Below are positions 52,911 through 60,512 of a stretch of 64,000 nucleotides of DNA, one piece after another. Every line of letters begins with the position of its first letter. Positions within the stretch are counted from its first letter, which is position 1. The notes under the pieces are model-generated. The model was not told where the DNA came from, searched no databases, and saw only the letters and a list, made by a program, of their open reading frames with translations. A program made the translations under genes and the position numbers. The DNA comes from Azospirillum halopraeferens DSM 3675 (GTDB lineage: Bacteria > Pseudomonadota > Alphaproteobacteria > Azospirillales > Azospirillaceae): NCBI RefSeq assembly GCF_000429625.1, contig NZ_AUCF01000001.1:62001-126000 (forward strand), read 5' to 3'.

Positions 52911-53387
52911 TTGGCCGCGCGCGAGCCGGAACCGAGGCGGATCGCGGCGCAGAACCGCCGGGCCCGCTTCGACTATTTCATCGAGGACACCCTCGAGGCC
53001 GGGATCATGCTGACCGGCACCGAGGTGAAGTCTCTGCGCTCGGGCAAGGCCTCCATCAACGAGGCCTATGCCGGGCTGAACCACGGCGAGCTGTTCCTGT
53101 TCAACGCCCACGTGCCCGAGTACGGGCAGGCCGGGCGCTGGCTGCAGCACGAGGTGCGGCGCCCGCGCAAGCTGCTGGTGCACCGGCGTGAGCTGAACAA
53201 GCTGATGGGGGCCATCAAGCAGAAGGGCGTCACCCTGGTGCCCATGTCGCTCTACTTCAACGACCGGGGCATCGCCAAGCTGCAACTCGGCGTCGCCACC
53301 GGCAAGAAGAAGGTCGACAAGCGCGAGACGGAGAAGGAACGCTCCTGGCAGCGCGACAAGGCCCGCCTGATGCGGGAGAAGGGGTGA
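52911..53387 (+). CDS. smpB: SsrA-binding protein SmpB
   Basis: A 158-residue protein from TTG 52911 (GGGGAG eight bases upstream). The core [40 protein letters not shown] and the tail [28 protein letters not shown] are standard SmpB. It delivers tmRNA to stalled ribosomes. The ssrA RNA gene is not in the window. Its stop overlaps the next gene (GTGA). Confidence 0.97.
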   Translation: MAAREPEPRRIAAQNRRARFDYFIEDTLEAGIMLTGTEVKSLRSGKASINEAYAGLNHGELFLFNAHVPEYGQAGRWLQHEVRRPRKLLVHRRELNKLMGAIKQKGVTLVPMSLYFNDRGIAKLQLGVATGKKKVDKRETEKERSWQRDKARLMREKG

Positions 53388-54454
53388 GCCGCGGCGGCCG
53401 CCTGGCCGGGCGCGCCGGCGGTCGGGAGGCGGAGATCGCCGGCATGGCGGCCGACGCCCTGGCCGCCCTCGACCCGCCACCCGCCGGCCGTATCCTGGTG
53501 GCCGGCGACGCGGACGGGGCGGTGGAGCGGGCGCTTGCCGCCGCCGGTGCCACCGTCCTGCCCTGGCACCGCCTCGCCCTGAACGGCCGACCGGCGCTGC
53601 CCTGGCCCGGAGGGGCCGGGGAGGGCGGCGGGGCGGTCGACGGGGCGGTGTTGCGGCTGCCCCGCGGCTGGGGCGCCTTCGCCATGTCCCTGCACGCGCT
53701 GGCATCCCGGCTGACGCCCGGGGCGCCGCTGTGGATCTATGGCGGCAACGACGAAGGCATCACCTCCGTCGCCACCCGGCTGGAGGGGGTGGTGGCGGAG
53801 CCGGAAACGCTGACCGTCAAGCGCCGCGCCCGCCTGCTGCGCACCCGGCGCCTCGCCGGCGGTCCGCCGCCGCGGTCCGATCCGGAGGACTGGCGGGAGA
53901 CGGTGGAGGTCGCGGTGCCGGGCCTGCCGGCGCCGCTGCCCCTGGTGTCCTACCCCGGCCTGTTCGCCCACGGACGGCTCGACCCCGGCACCGAATGCCT
54001 GCTGGGGGTGCTGCCGGATCTGCGCGACGGGCTGCGCGTGCTGGATTTCGGCTGCGGCGCCGGGGTGATCGGCCGCACCGTCCGGGAGCGCTGCGCCGGT
54101 GCCGATCTGACGCTGCTCGACGTGGATGCCCTGGCCCTGCACGCGGCACGGCAGAACGTTCCCGGCGCGGCCTGCGTCTTGAGCGACGGCTGGAGCGGCC
54201 TGGCACCGCGGGACCGCTTCGACCTGATCCTCTCCAACCCGCCGCTCCACCGCGGCAAGGAGGAGGATTTCGGCACCCTCGACGCCCTGGTGCGCGGTGC
54301 CGGGGAGCGCCTGCGTCCGGGCGGAACCCTGCTGGCGGTGGTGCAGCGCACGGCCGGGGCGGGGGCGCTGTTCAAGGCGGCCTTCGCCACCACCGAACTG
54401 CGCGCCGAGACGCCGCAGTATCAGGTGTGGTGCGGCGTGGCAGGGAGACGGTGA
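53384..54454 (+). CDS. RsmC-type SAM-dependent methyltransferase
   Basis: 356 residues from GTG 53384, overlapping the smpB stop. The N-terminal half lacks clear motifs, as in RsmC, and the C-terminal half is a class I SAM domain: [35 protein letters not shown] and [17 protein letters not shown]. The NPP tetrad with an upstream truncated domain is the 16S rRNA G1207 (RsmC/RlmG) pattern of N2-guanine methylation. The rRNA target is inferred from the fold only. Confidence 0.85.
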   Translation: MSRGGRLAGRAGGREAEIAGMAADALAALDPPPAGRILVAGDADGAVERALAAAGATVLPWHRLALNGRPALPWPGGAGEGGGAVDGAVLRLPRGWGAFAMSLHALASRLTPGAPLWIYGGNDEGITSVATRLEGVVAEPETLTVKRRARLLRTRRLAGGPPPRSDPEDWRETVEVAVPGLPAPLPLVSYPGLFAHGRLDPGTECLLGVLPDLRDGLRVLDFGCGAGVIGRTVRERCAGADLTLLDVDALALHAARQNVPGAACVLSDGWSGLAPRDRFDLILSNPPLHRGKEEDFGTLDALVRGAGERLRPGGTLLAVVQRTAGAGALFKAAFATTELRAETPQYQVWCGVAGRR

Positions 54455-54458
54455 GGCT

Positions 54459-55016
54459 ATGAAGCTCAACCTCGGGTGCGGCGGCAACAAGCGCGACGGC
54501 TACGTCAACGTCGACAAGTTTCCCCATTTCACCCCCGATGTGGTCTGGGATCTGGAGCGATTCCCCTGGCCGTTCGAGACGGACGGGGCGGAGGCGGTGG
54601 CTCTGACCCATGTCCTGGAGCATCTGGGCGGGCCGCCGGACGTCTTCATCGGGGTGATGAAGGAACTGCACCGGGTCTGCCGTGCCGGCGCCCGGATCGA
54701 GATCGTCGTGCCCCACCCGCGCAGCGACTCCTTCATCAGCGATCCCACCCATGTGCGGCCGGTGACGCTGGAGACCCTGTTCCTGTTCAACAAGGACTGG
54801 AACCGCGCCGTGCTCGCCGAGGGCAAGGCCAACACGCCGCTCGGCCTCTACCACGACGTCGATTTCGCGGTGACCAGGGTCGACCACCGCCTGACGCCGC
54901 GCTGGGCCGAACGCCTGACCTCCGGCCGGGTGAGCCAGGAGGAGCTGCGCGACGCCATGGACACGTACAACAACGTCATTGAGGAAACGCTGTACGTGCT
55001 GGAGGTCCGCAAGTAG
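54459..55016 (+). CDS. Methyltransferase-like protein (SAM-binding motif I)
   Basis: A 185-residue protein with MKLNLGCGGNKRDGYVNVDKFPHFTPDVVWDLERFPWPF at the start, the class I SAM-binding loop (LNLGCG) with an acid at strand 2 (VNVDK), and ALTHVLEHLGGPPDVFIGVMKELHRVCRAGARIEIVVPHP. It resembles Methyltransf_11 proteins of sugar or lipid modification but is short, with a PHPRSDSFISDPTHVRPVTLETLF loop. Substrate unknown. It lies four bases after the RsmC-type gene. Confidence 0.75.
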   Translation: MKLNLGCGGNKRDGYVNVDKFPHFTPDVVWDLERFPWPFETDGAEAVALTHVLEHLGGPPDVFIGVMKELHRVCRAGARIEIVVPHPRSDSFISDPTHVRPVTLETLFLFNKDWNRAVLAEGKANTPLGLYHDVDFAVTRVDHRLTPRWAERLTSGRVSQEELRDAMDTYNNVIEETLYVLEVRK

Positions 55017-55039
55017 CGTCCCCTTCGCCCGCCCGATGC

Positions 55040-55060
55040 CCCTTCACAGAGAAGGGTTGT
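55040..55060 (+). terminator. Short intrinsic terminator
   Basis: CCCTTC (55040-55045) pairs with GAAGGG (55051-55056) around ACAGA and is followed by TTGT. It lies 24 bases behind the methyltransferase-like gene. Confidence 0.5.
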
Positions 55061-55103
55061 TCCGCTATGGTCAATTAATCTCATTCCAAGTAGGGGTATT
55101 CCC

Positions 55104-55541
55104 ATGGCGGAGGTGACCTTCTACGGCCTGGCCGACTGTCCGGCCAACGCCAAACAGATCCGGCAGCTCGCCGCAGCGGGGCACACGGTGGCGGTGCGAG
55201 ACCTGGCGGCGGAATCCTGGACCCGCGAGACCCTGCGGCCCTGGTTCGGCGACCGCCCGGTGGAGGAGTGGTTCAACCGGCGCGCCCCGGCGGTGAAGAG
55301 CGGCGCGGTGGACCCCGCGGCCCTGGACGAGGCGGCGGCCCTGGATGCCATGATCGCCGACCCCACCCTGATCCGCCGTCCGCTGATCGGGGCCGGCGGC
55401 CGCCGCGAAGCCGGGTTCGATCCCAACCTGCTCAACGCCTGGATCGGCCTCGCGCCCACCGGTGAAAGCTGCGACGACAAGCACGCCCGCGGCGTGTGCG
55501 ATCATGGCCACCATCACATGCCGTCCCGTCCGGCGGCCTGA
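55104..55541 (+). CDS. ArsC/Spx-fold nitrogenase-associated protein (NifO-like)
   Basis: A 145-residue thioredoxin-fold protein of the ArsC family: AEVTFYGLADCPANAKQIRQLAAAGHTVAVRDLAAESWTRETLRPWFGDRPVEEWFNRRAPAVKSGAVDP then PTLIRRPLIGAGGRREAGFDPNLLNAWIGL. The WFxxxPVxEWFN-x(3)P-x(2)KSG and RRPL patterns match the nitrogenase-associated (NifO) subgroup rather than true arsenate reductase. The C-terminus is extended by a Cys/His-rich tail (ESCDDKHARGVCDHGHHHMP) that could bind metal. No NifA site is seen. It is followed by a dihaem cytochrome gene. Confidence 0.8.
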   Translation: MAEVTFYGLADCPANAKQIRQLAAAGHTVAVRDLAAESWTRETLRPWFGDRPVEEWFNRRAPAVKSGAVDPAALDEAAALDAMIADPTLIRRPLIGAGGRREAGFDPNLLNAWIGLAPTGESCDDKHARGVCDHGHHHMPSRPAA

Positions 55542-55606
55542 ACGGGGAACCCCCCGGCACCGGCGGCGTTGCCCTGTCGAACACGGTTTCGGCAGGGGGA
55601 ACGCGG

Positions 55607-56302
55607 GTGCGCCATCGCATTGCGGGGACGATGCTGGCCCTGGCCGCCGCGGCGGGAAACGCCGCGGCGATGGAGGGTGACGTCGAGCGCGGGCGCGCCG
55701 TGGTCGTCGGGGCACCGCCATCGGCGTGGGAGACGCGGCCCAACCGGGACGTCTCCTGCCTGGCGTGTCACGGCATCCTCGGGGCGGGCGATGCCGGCGC
55801 CGCCTATCCGCGTCTCGCCGGTCTGGCGCCGTTCTATATGTACAAGCAGCTCAAGGATTACGCCACCGGGCGCCGCCGCAACGCCCTGATGGAACCAATC
55901 GCCCGCGCCCTGGGGGATGAGGCGATGCGGGACGTGTCGGTCTTCTACGGCGCGCAGGACATCGGCTTCGGCCCGCCGCCGCCGGCGTCGCCGGAGCTTC
56001 TGGCCGCCGGCCGGGCCATCGCGCGGGACGGTATTCCCGAACGCGGGGTTCAGCCCTGCGCCGTCTGCCACGGCGCGCAGGGTGAAGGCATTCCGCCGGC
56101 CCTTCCGGCGCTGGCGGGGCAGCACGCCTCCTACCTGGAAGACCAGCTTCTGCAATGGAAGCGGGGGCAGCGCGACAACGATCCCCTGGGCTCCATGGCC
56201 GCCATCGCCGAACGGCTGACCGCCGACGAGGTGCGGGCGGTGTCGGTCTGGTACGCCACGCAGCGGCCGCCTGACACCGTCAGTTCCGCCCCGCCGCCTT
56301 GA
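55607..56302 (+). CDS. Dihaem cytochrome c (c4-like)
   Basis: The start is GTG 55607 (GGGGGA upstream), giving a signal peptide VRHRIAGTMLALAAAAGNAAA and a 231-residue preprotein. Two haem-binding motifs are visible, CLACHG and CAVCHG, each followed by a distal methionine region (RRRNALMEPIA, PLGSMAAIA). The duplicated-domain arrangement is that of cytochrome c4 or a sulfur-related dihaem cytochrome. It is a periplasmic electron carrier; the partner is unknown. It overlaps the convergent photolyase gene end by 23 bases. Confidence 0.88.
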   Translation: MRHRIAGTMLALAAAAGNAAAMEGDVERGRAVVVGAPPSAWETRPNRDVSCLACHGILGAGDAGAAYPRLAGLAPFYMYKQLKDYATGRRRNALMEPIARALGDEAMRDVSVFYGAQDIGFGPPPPASPELLAAGRAIARDGIPERGVQPCAVCHGAQGEGIPPALPALAGQHASYLEDQLLQWKRGQRDNDPLGSMAAIAERLTADEVRAVSVWYATQRPPDTVSSAPPP

Positions 56303-57734
56303 TCCCTTCGTAGGCCAGCAGCGCCCGGTCGCGGGCGGCCGGGTGGTCGAGGATGGGGTGCGGGTAATCCGTGCCGAGGCGAACCCCGGCGGCGGCCAGC
56401 ACGTTCGCGGGCGCGGCCCATGGCTTGTGGATCCAGGCCGCGGGCAGATTCCGCAGTTCCGGGACATGGGCGCGCACATAGGCGCCGTCGGGGTCGAACT
56501 TCTCCCCCTGCAGGACCGGGTTGAAGACGCGGAAGTAGGGCGCTGCGTCGGCACCGCAGCCGGCCACCCACTGCCACCCTGCGGCGTTGTTGGCGGGGTC
56601 GGCATCGACCAGCGTGTCGCGGAACCACGCCTCGCCCGCCTGCCAGGGCACCAGCAGGTCCTTCACCAGGAACGACGCGGTGATCATCCGCACCCGGTTG
56701 TGCATCCAACCCGTCCGCCAGAGCTGGCGCATGCCCGCGTCCACGATGGGGAAGCCCGTGCGCCCGCGCTGCCAGGCGCGCAGGCCGGCGGGATCATCCC
56801 GCCAGGGGAACGCGGCGAAGCGCGGGTCCAGGGGCGTGTCGGCCATCGCGGGAAACGCGTGCAGCAGGTGGTGCGCGAACTCCCGCCAGCCCAGCTCCCG
56901 CAGGAAGGCGTCCACGCCCGGCGCCAGGTCCGGCCGCACGCCGGCGGCCATGCGCGCGGCCTGCCAGATCTGGCGCGGTCCGATCTCGCCCCGCGCCAGA
57001 TGGGGCGACAGGCGCGACGTGGCGGGCCGGTCCGGACGATCCCGGTCGCTCTTGTAGGTCGCCACCGGGCCGTCGAGAAAGTCCGCCAGCGCCGCGCGCG
57101 CCGCCGCCTCGCCGGGGCTCCACGCGGCGCGCAGCCCGCCGGCCCAGTCCGGCGCCGTCGGCCGCAACCCCCAATCCTCCGGCCGATCGCCGGCCACCGG
57201 CCGCGGCGGCCCGATGAGGGCGGCGGGGGCGGGCAGGGGGGCGGCGGGGGGCGGCCCCGACAGGCAGCGGCGCCAGAAGGGGGTGAAGACCCGGAACGGC
57301 GTGCCGGTGGCGCTGCGCACCTCCCACGGCTCGAACAGCAATGACGCGTTGAAGCTCGCAGCCCGCAGGCCACGCTGCCGCAGGTCGGCCTTGATGGCGC
57401 GGTCGCGGGCCACGCCGGCGGGGTCGTAGCGCCGGTTCCACAGAACCGTGCCGGCCCCCGTCTCCTCCACCAGATGCCGGATCACCGCGGCCGGATCGCC
57501 GCGCCGCAGCACCAGCGGCGTCCCGAGGCGCTGCAACCCCGCGGCGAGCGCCTCCAGGGACCCGTGCAGCCACCAGCGCGATGCGGCCCCGTCCGTTCCA
57601 TCCTCTTCAGCAATGAACAGGGGAATGACCGGCGCGCCGGAATCGGCGGCGGCGGACAGGGCGGGGTTGTCGGCCAGGCGAAGATCGCGGCGGAACCAGA
57701 CGATCACGGGTGCGGGATTCGGTACGGTGGGCAA
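56280..57734 (-). CDS. phrB: Deoxyribodipyrimidine photolyase (cryptochrome/photolyase family)
   Basis: A 484-residue protein: VIVWFRRDLRLADNPALSAA at the start, FLRELGWREFAHHLLHAFP, then the FAD-binding core FPIVDAGMRQLWRTGWMHNRVRMITASFLVKDLLVPWQ and GEAWFRDTLVDADPANNAAGWQWVAGCGADAAPYFRVFNP. These are class I CPD photolyase hallmarks, including the Trp and Asn residues of the FAD pocket. It repairs UV dimers using blue light. It is followed on the other side by a small membrane gene on the plus strand. Confidence 0.95.
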   Translation of the reverse strand: MPTVPNPAPVIVWFRRDLRLADNPALSAAADSGAPVIPLFIAEEDGTDGAASRWWLHGSLEALAAGLQRLGTPLVLRRGDPAAVIRHLVEETGAGTVLWNRRYDPAGVARDRAIKADLRQRGLRAASFNASLLFEPWEVRSATGTPFRVFTPFWRRCLSGPPPAAPLPAPAALIGPPRPVAGDRPEDWGLRPTAPDWAGGLRAAWSPGEAAARAALADFLDGPVATYKSDRDRPDRPATSRLSPHLARGEIGPRQIWQAARMAAGVRPDLAPGVDAFLRELGWREFAHHLLHAFPAMADTPLDPRFAAFPWRDDPAGLRAWQRGRTGFPIVDAGMRQLWRTGWMHNRVRMITASFLVKDLLVPWQAGEAWFRDTLVDADPANNAAGWQWVAGCGADAAPYFRVFNPVLQGEKFDPDGAYVRAHVPELRNLPAAWIHKPWAAPANVLAAAGVRLGTDYPHPILDHPAARDRALLAYEGIKAAGRN

Positions 57735-57966
57735 GCGGGTGCTCTCCGGTGTTCAGGTCCATCGCGGCGGGCTCACCGGTCCCGCGCCGGGGTCCGGTGG
57801 AGCACCGACGGGCGATACGCAGCCGACGGTGCGCCGGATCGCGTGCGTCGGCGGGAATTTTGTCGCAGGGCCGGCCTTGCGCATCGTCAATGCCGCGCCG
57901 CCCCGGCCGTCCCACGGTGGGTCCGCCGCCCCGCGGGGGGCGTGCCCGATCCCGAGGAGGTCAGCG
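57735..57966. other. Intergenic gap between phrB and the small membrane gene
   Basis: About 230 bases. It must hold the phrB promoter and that of the small gene. A TTG-N8-CAA sequence (TTGCGCATCGTCAA, 57877-57890) recalls an FNR site but misses two of the five left bases, so I do not call it. Confidence 0.3.
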
Positions 57967-58071
57967 ATGCATTTCGACACCCCGACCTACATTGCGCTTG
58001 CCGGTGCCGTCAGCGTGTTCGTCGTCACCATCGGCGTGTTCGTGTTCCTGCTGACCCGCAAGGGCAAGTAG
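57967..58071 (+). CDS. Single-span membrane micropeptide (34 aa)
   Basis: ATG 57967 has GAGGAGG eight bases upstream, among the strongest ribosome-binding sites in the window. The product MHFDTPTYIALAGAVSVF followed by VVTIGVFVFLLTRKGK is one hydrophobic span (about residues 8-29) with a short acidic N-terminus outside and a basic RKGK end inside. The shape recalls small oxidase-associated peptides such as CydX or CcoQ, but no oxidase gene is near and the resemblance is only of size and layout. It is a good candidate gene despite its length. Confidence 0.65.
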   Translation: MHFDTPTYIALAGAVSVFVVTIGVFVFLLTRKGK

Positions 58072-58081
58072 GCGCCGCCGC

Positions 58082-58837
58082 TCATCCCCCGTCCGGCGCC
58101 AGGCGGGCGGCGGGAAACCGGTGCACCCGGCCGCGGGCCAGCAGGTGCACCTCGAACGGCCGGGCCAGCACGCCGTCCAGCGCGGGGTCGAGCACGTTCA
58201 GGCCGCCGGCGTAGGCGCCGAAGGCGGGCAGGATCAGTCGCCGGCCATCCCCGGCGAAGCAGCGGTCCCGCACCCGCCGACCGGAAACCCGGATGGCGGC
58301 AACGGGGTGAAAATGCCCCGACACCTCGCCGACCGCACCCGTCTCGGCCCGGTGGCGGAAGATGAGGGGCCCCGCGCGCACCTCTGCGGCAGCCGTTCCG
58401 CCGAGCCCGGCCGGCGGGCGGGGATCATGGTTGCCGGTGATCCACACCCATTCCGTCAGGGCCGTGAGGTGCGCCAGCCGTGCCCGATCCGCCCCGTCCA
58501 GGCGCGCGGCGGCGTCCGCGTCGTGGAAGCTGTCGCCCAGGCACAGCACCCGGCGCGGGCGCAGACGCTCGATCACCGCCTGCAGGCGCTCCAGGGTGGC
58601 GCGCGTGTCGTAGGGCGGCAGCAACCGCCCGTGCCGCGCGAAGTGGGACCCTTTCTCCAGATGCAGGTCGGCGACGGCCAGGGTCTCCCCGGCCGGCCAC
58701 AGCAACGCACCCGACGGATCGGCGGTCAGACGCTCCCCCGCCAGCACCAGCGCCGTCCCTGCGGTGTCCGATGTCGGACACGCTTCGTGCGCGCTGTGTG
58801 GGGTTGCGGACAGGTGGGATCTCGCGGTGCCGGTCAC
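58082..58837 (-). CDS. pdeM: Ligase-associated DNA damage-response endonuclease PdeM-type metallophosphoesterase
   Basis: 251 residues from GTG 58837 (an ATG at 58870 is possible). All metallophosphoesterase motifs are visible: LAVADLHLEKGSHFARHG, VLCLGDSFHDAD, WITGNHDPRP and VSGHFHPVA, with the LPPYDTRATLERLQAVI block of the ligase-associated (PdeM) subgroup. It is usually encoded beside an Lhr-like helicase and ATP-dependent ligase. Here the helicase lies upstream on the same strand but is separated from it by fliG and by the plus-strand FeSII gene. The NifA site of FeSII (58765-58780) lies inside its coding region. Confidence 0.85.
   Translation of the reverse strand: MTGTARSHLSATPHSAHEACPTSDTAGTALVLAGERLTADPSGALLWPAGETLAVADLHLEKGSHFARHGRLLPPYDTRATLERLQAVIERLRPRRVLCLGDSFHDADAAARLDGADRARLAHLTALTEWVWITGNHDPRPPAGLGGTAAAEVRAGPLIFRHRAETGAVGEVSGHFHPVAAIRVSGRRVRDRCFAGDGRRLILPAFGAYAGGLNVLDPALDGVLARPFEVHLLARGRVHRFPAARLAPDGG
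58765..58780 (+). promoter_or_regulatory. NifA upstream activator site
   Basis: TGT (58765-58767), ten bases, ACA (58778-58780): the exact TGT-N10-ACA consensus, and in addition perfectly symmetric (TGTCCGA-TG-TCGGACA). It is centred about 118 bp upstream of the predicted start of the FeSII transcript, within the usual range for NifA. Confidence 0.78.
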
Positions 58838-58865
58838 GGCGGCCAATATCCTTATTTCTTTTGTG

Positions 58866-58880
58866 GGCATGGCGCTTGCA
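58866..58880 (+). promoter_or_regulatory. Sigma-54 (-24/-12) promoter of FeSII
   Basis: GGCATG-GCGC-TTGCA: the -24 GG (58866-58867) and the -12 GC (58878-58879) are exactly ten bases apart and match TGGCAYG-N4-TTGCA at all but the first base. Transcription would start near 58890, 30 bases before the ATG. An A/T-rich stretch (58842-58863) between this and the NifA site could take IHF. Confidence 0.82.
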
Positions 58881-58919
58881 ATCGCGCGGGCATCACAACC
58901 TGCAACGGAGGAAACCGCC

Positions 58920-59309
58920 ATGGCAACCGTCACCTTCTCCGGTCCCACCATGGACAAGGACATCACCGTCTACGCGGTGGCCGGCGACACCGGCACGCTG
59001 TTGGCGCTGGCTCGCAAGCACGACATCCCGATCCCCTTCCAGTGCCAGGACGGGGAGTGCGGGAGCTGTCTGGTGAAGATCACCCAACTGGACCACAAGG
59101 CGCCCATGGCCGTCGACCTGACCGAAAAGGAGAAGGTCACCCTGTCGGTGAACGGCAAGCTGAGCAAGGAGTTGCTGCACGCGGCCGAGAACGACCACCG
59201 CCCGCCGCCCTACCGCCTGGCCTGCCAGTACATCGTCCGCGACGAGACCATCCTGGTGCAGTTCTCCGGCGAACCGGGGGTCGAGATCGACCTGCGCAAG
59301 GGCAAGTGA
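58920..59309 (+). CDS. FeSII (Shethna protein) [2Fe-2S] ferredoxin, nitrogenase protection
   Basis: A 129-residue plant-type [2Fe-2S] protein starting MATVTFSGPTMDKDITVYAVAGD. Cluster cysteines are Cys42, Cys47 and Cys50 in FQCQDGECGSCLVKI and Cys102 in RLACQ. The stretches KEKVTLSVNGK and RDETILVQFSGEPG match the Azotobacter FeSII pattern. In Azotobacter, oxidised FeSII binds both nitrogenase components and keeps them in an inactive, oxygen-safe complex. GGAGG lies eight bases before the ATG, and a NifA/sigma-54 promoter is present. It is the clearest link of this window to nitrogen fixation. Confidence 0.88.
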   Translation: MATVTFSGPTMDKDITVYAVAGDTGTLLALARKHDIPIPFQCQDGECGSCLVKITQLDHKAPMAVDLTEKEKVTLSVNGKLSKELLHAAENDHRPPPYRLACQYIVRDETILVQFSGEPGVEIDLRKGK

Positions 59310-59356
59310 CCCCGGCGGGGGGCGGGGTACGGTGCTGCCCCGGCCCCCCCGCGCCA

Positions 59357-60379
59357 TCAGTAGATCAGTTCGTTCTCGCCGCCGCCCTCGGAGATGACGA
59401 TCTCGCCGCGGGCGGCGAGGTCCTTGGCGAGCTGGACCATGTACATCTGGGATTCGTCCACCTCGCGCACCCGCACCGGGCCCATGGCGGCCATGTCCTC
59501 GCGCAGGATCTTGGCGGCGCGTTCCGACATGTTGGAGAAGAACAGGTCCTTCAGCGTCTCCGACGCGCCCTTCAGGGCGGTGCCCAGCTTCGACTTGTCG
59601 ACGTTGCGCAGCAGGGTCTGGACGCCGGACGGGTCGAGCTTGGACAGGTCCTCGAAGGTGAACATCAGCGCCTTGATGCGCTCGGCGCTGTCGCGGTTGC
59701 GTTCCTCCAGCGCCGCCATGAAGCGATGTTCGGTGGTGCGGTCCAGGCCGTTGAAGATCTCCGCCAGCATTTCGTGGCTGTCGCGCCGGGTGGTGCGGGC
59801 GAGGTTGGTCATGAACTCGGTGCGCAGGGTGCGCTCCACGTCGTCCAGAACCTCCTTCTGCACCGCCTCCATGCGCAGCATGCGCATGATCACTTCCATG
59901 GCGAAACTCTCGGGCAGCAGGGTCAGAACCCGGCCGGCATGTTCCGGGCGCACCTTGGACAGCACCACCGCCACGGTCTGCGGGTACTCGTTCTTCAGAT
60001 AATTGGCGAGCACCGTCTCGTTCACGTTGCCCAGCTTGTCCCACATGGTGCGGCCGGCGGGGCCGCGGATCTCCTCCATGATCGCGTCGACCTTGTCCTT
60101 GGGCAGGGTCTTCAGCAGGAGGCGTTCGGTGGAATCGAAGGTGCCGACCAGCGAGCCGGTGGCCGACATCTGCTCGGCGAACTCGACGAACAGGCGTTCG
60201 ATGATGTTGGCGGACACGGTGCCCAGGTTGGCCATGACCTGGGACAGCTCCTTGATCTCCTCGTCGTCCATCATGGAGAAGAGCTTGCTGGCGTGCTCTT
60301 CCCCCAGCGCGAGCATCATGATTGCCGCCTTTTCGGGACCGGTGAGGGTGCGATAGTCCTCACGCACCTTGAGCGCCAT
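59357..60379 (-). CDS. fliG: Flagellar motor switch protein FliG
   Basis: A 340-residue protein with [22 protein letters not shown], the FliG N- and middle domains (EHPQ-type loop as [23 protein letters not shown]), and the C-terminal torque-generating part [39 protein letters not shown] with the charged ridge. It forms the rotor ring that meets the stator. No other flagellar gene is near; in relatives fliG lies in a fliF-fliG-fliN operon, so this may be a stand-alone or second-system copy. Confidence 0.96.
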   Translation of the reverse strand: MALKVREDYRTLTGPEKAAIMMLALGEEHASKLFSMMDDEEIKELSQVMANLGTVSANIIERLFVEFAEQMSATGSLVGTFDSTERLLLKTLPKDKVDAIMEEIRGPAGRTMWDKLGNVNETVLANYLKNEYPQTVAVVLSKVRPEHAGRVLTLLPESFAMEVIMRMLRMEAVQKEVLDDVERTLRTEFMTNLARTTRRDSHEMLAEIFNGLDRTTEHRFMAALEERNRDSAERIKALMFTFEDLSKLDPSGVQTLLRNVDKSKLGTALKGASETLKDLFFSNMSERAAKILREDMAAMGPVRVREVDESQMYMVQLAKDLAARGEIVISEGGGENELIY

Positions 60380-60512
60380 GCCGAGCCTCCATCGAGCCGC
60401 GCCGTACGGGCGCGGCGGTACCGTTCACTTCGTATGGTGAATATTGGCGAAAAGCCCGGCGGACGTCTACGGCGCGGCGAGTGTTGCACCGTGCGATTTT
60501 CGTGCCATCGAG

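Noticed and set aside
57877..57890. FNR box before the small membrane gene
   Set aside because: TTGCGCATCGTCAA misses two of the five left consensus bases; too weak.
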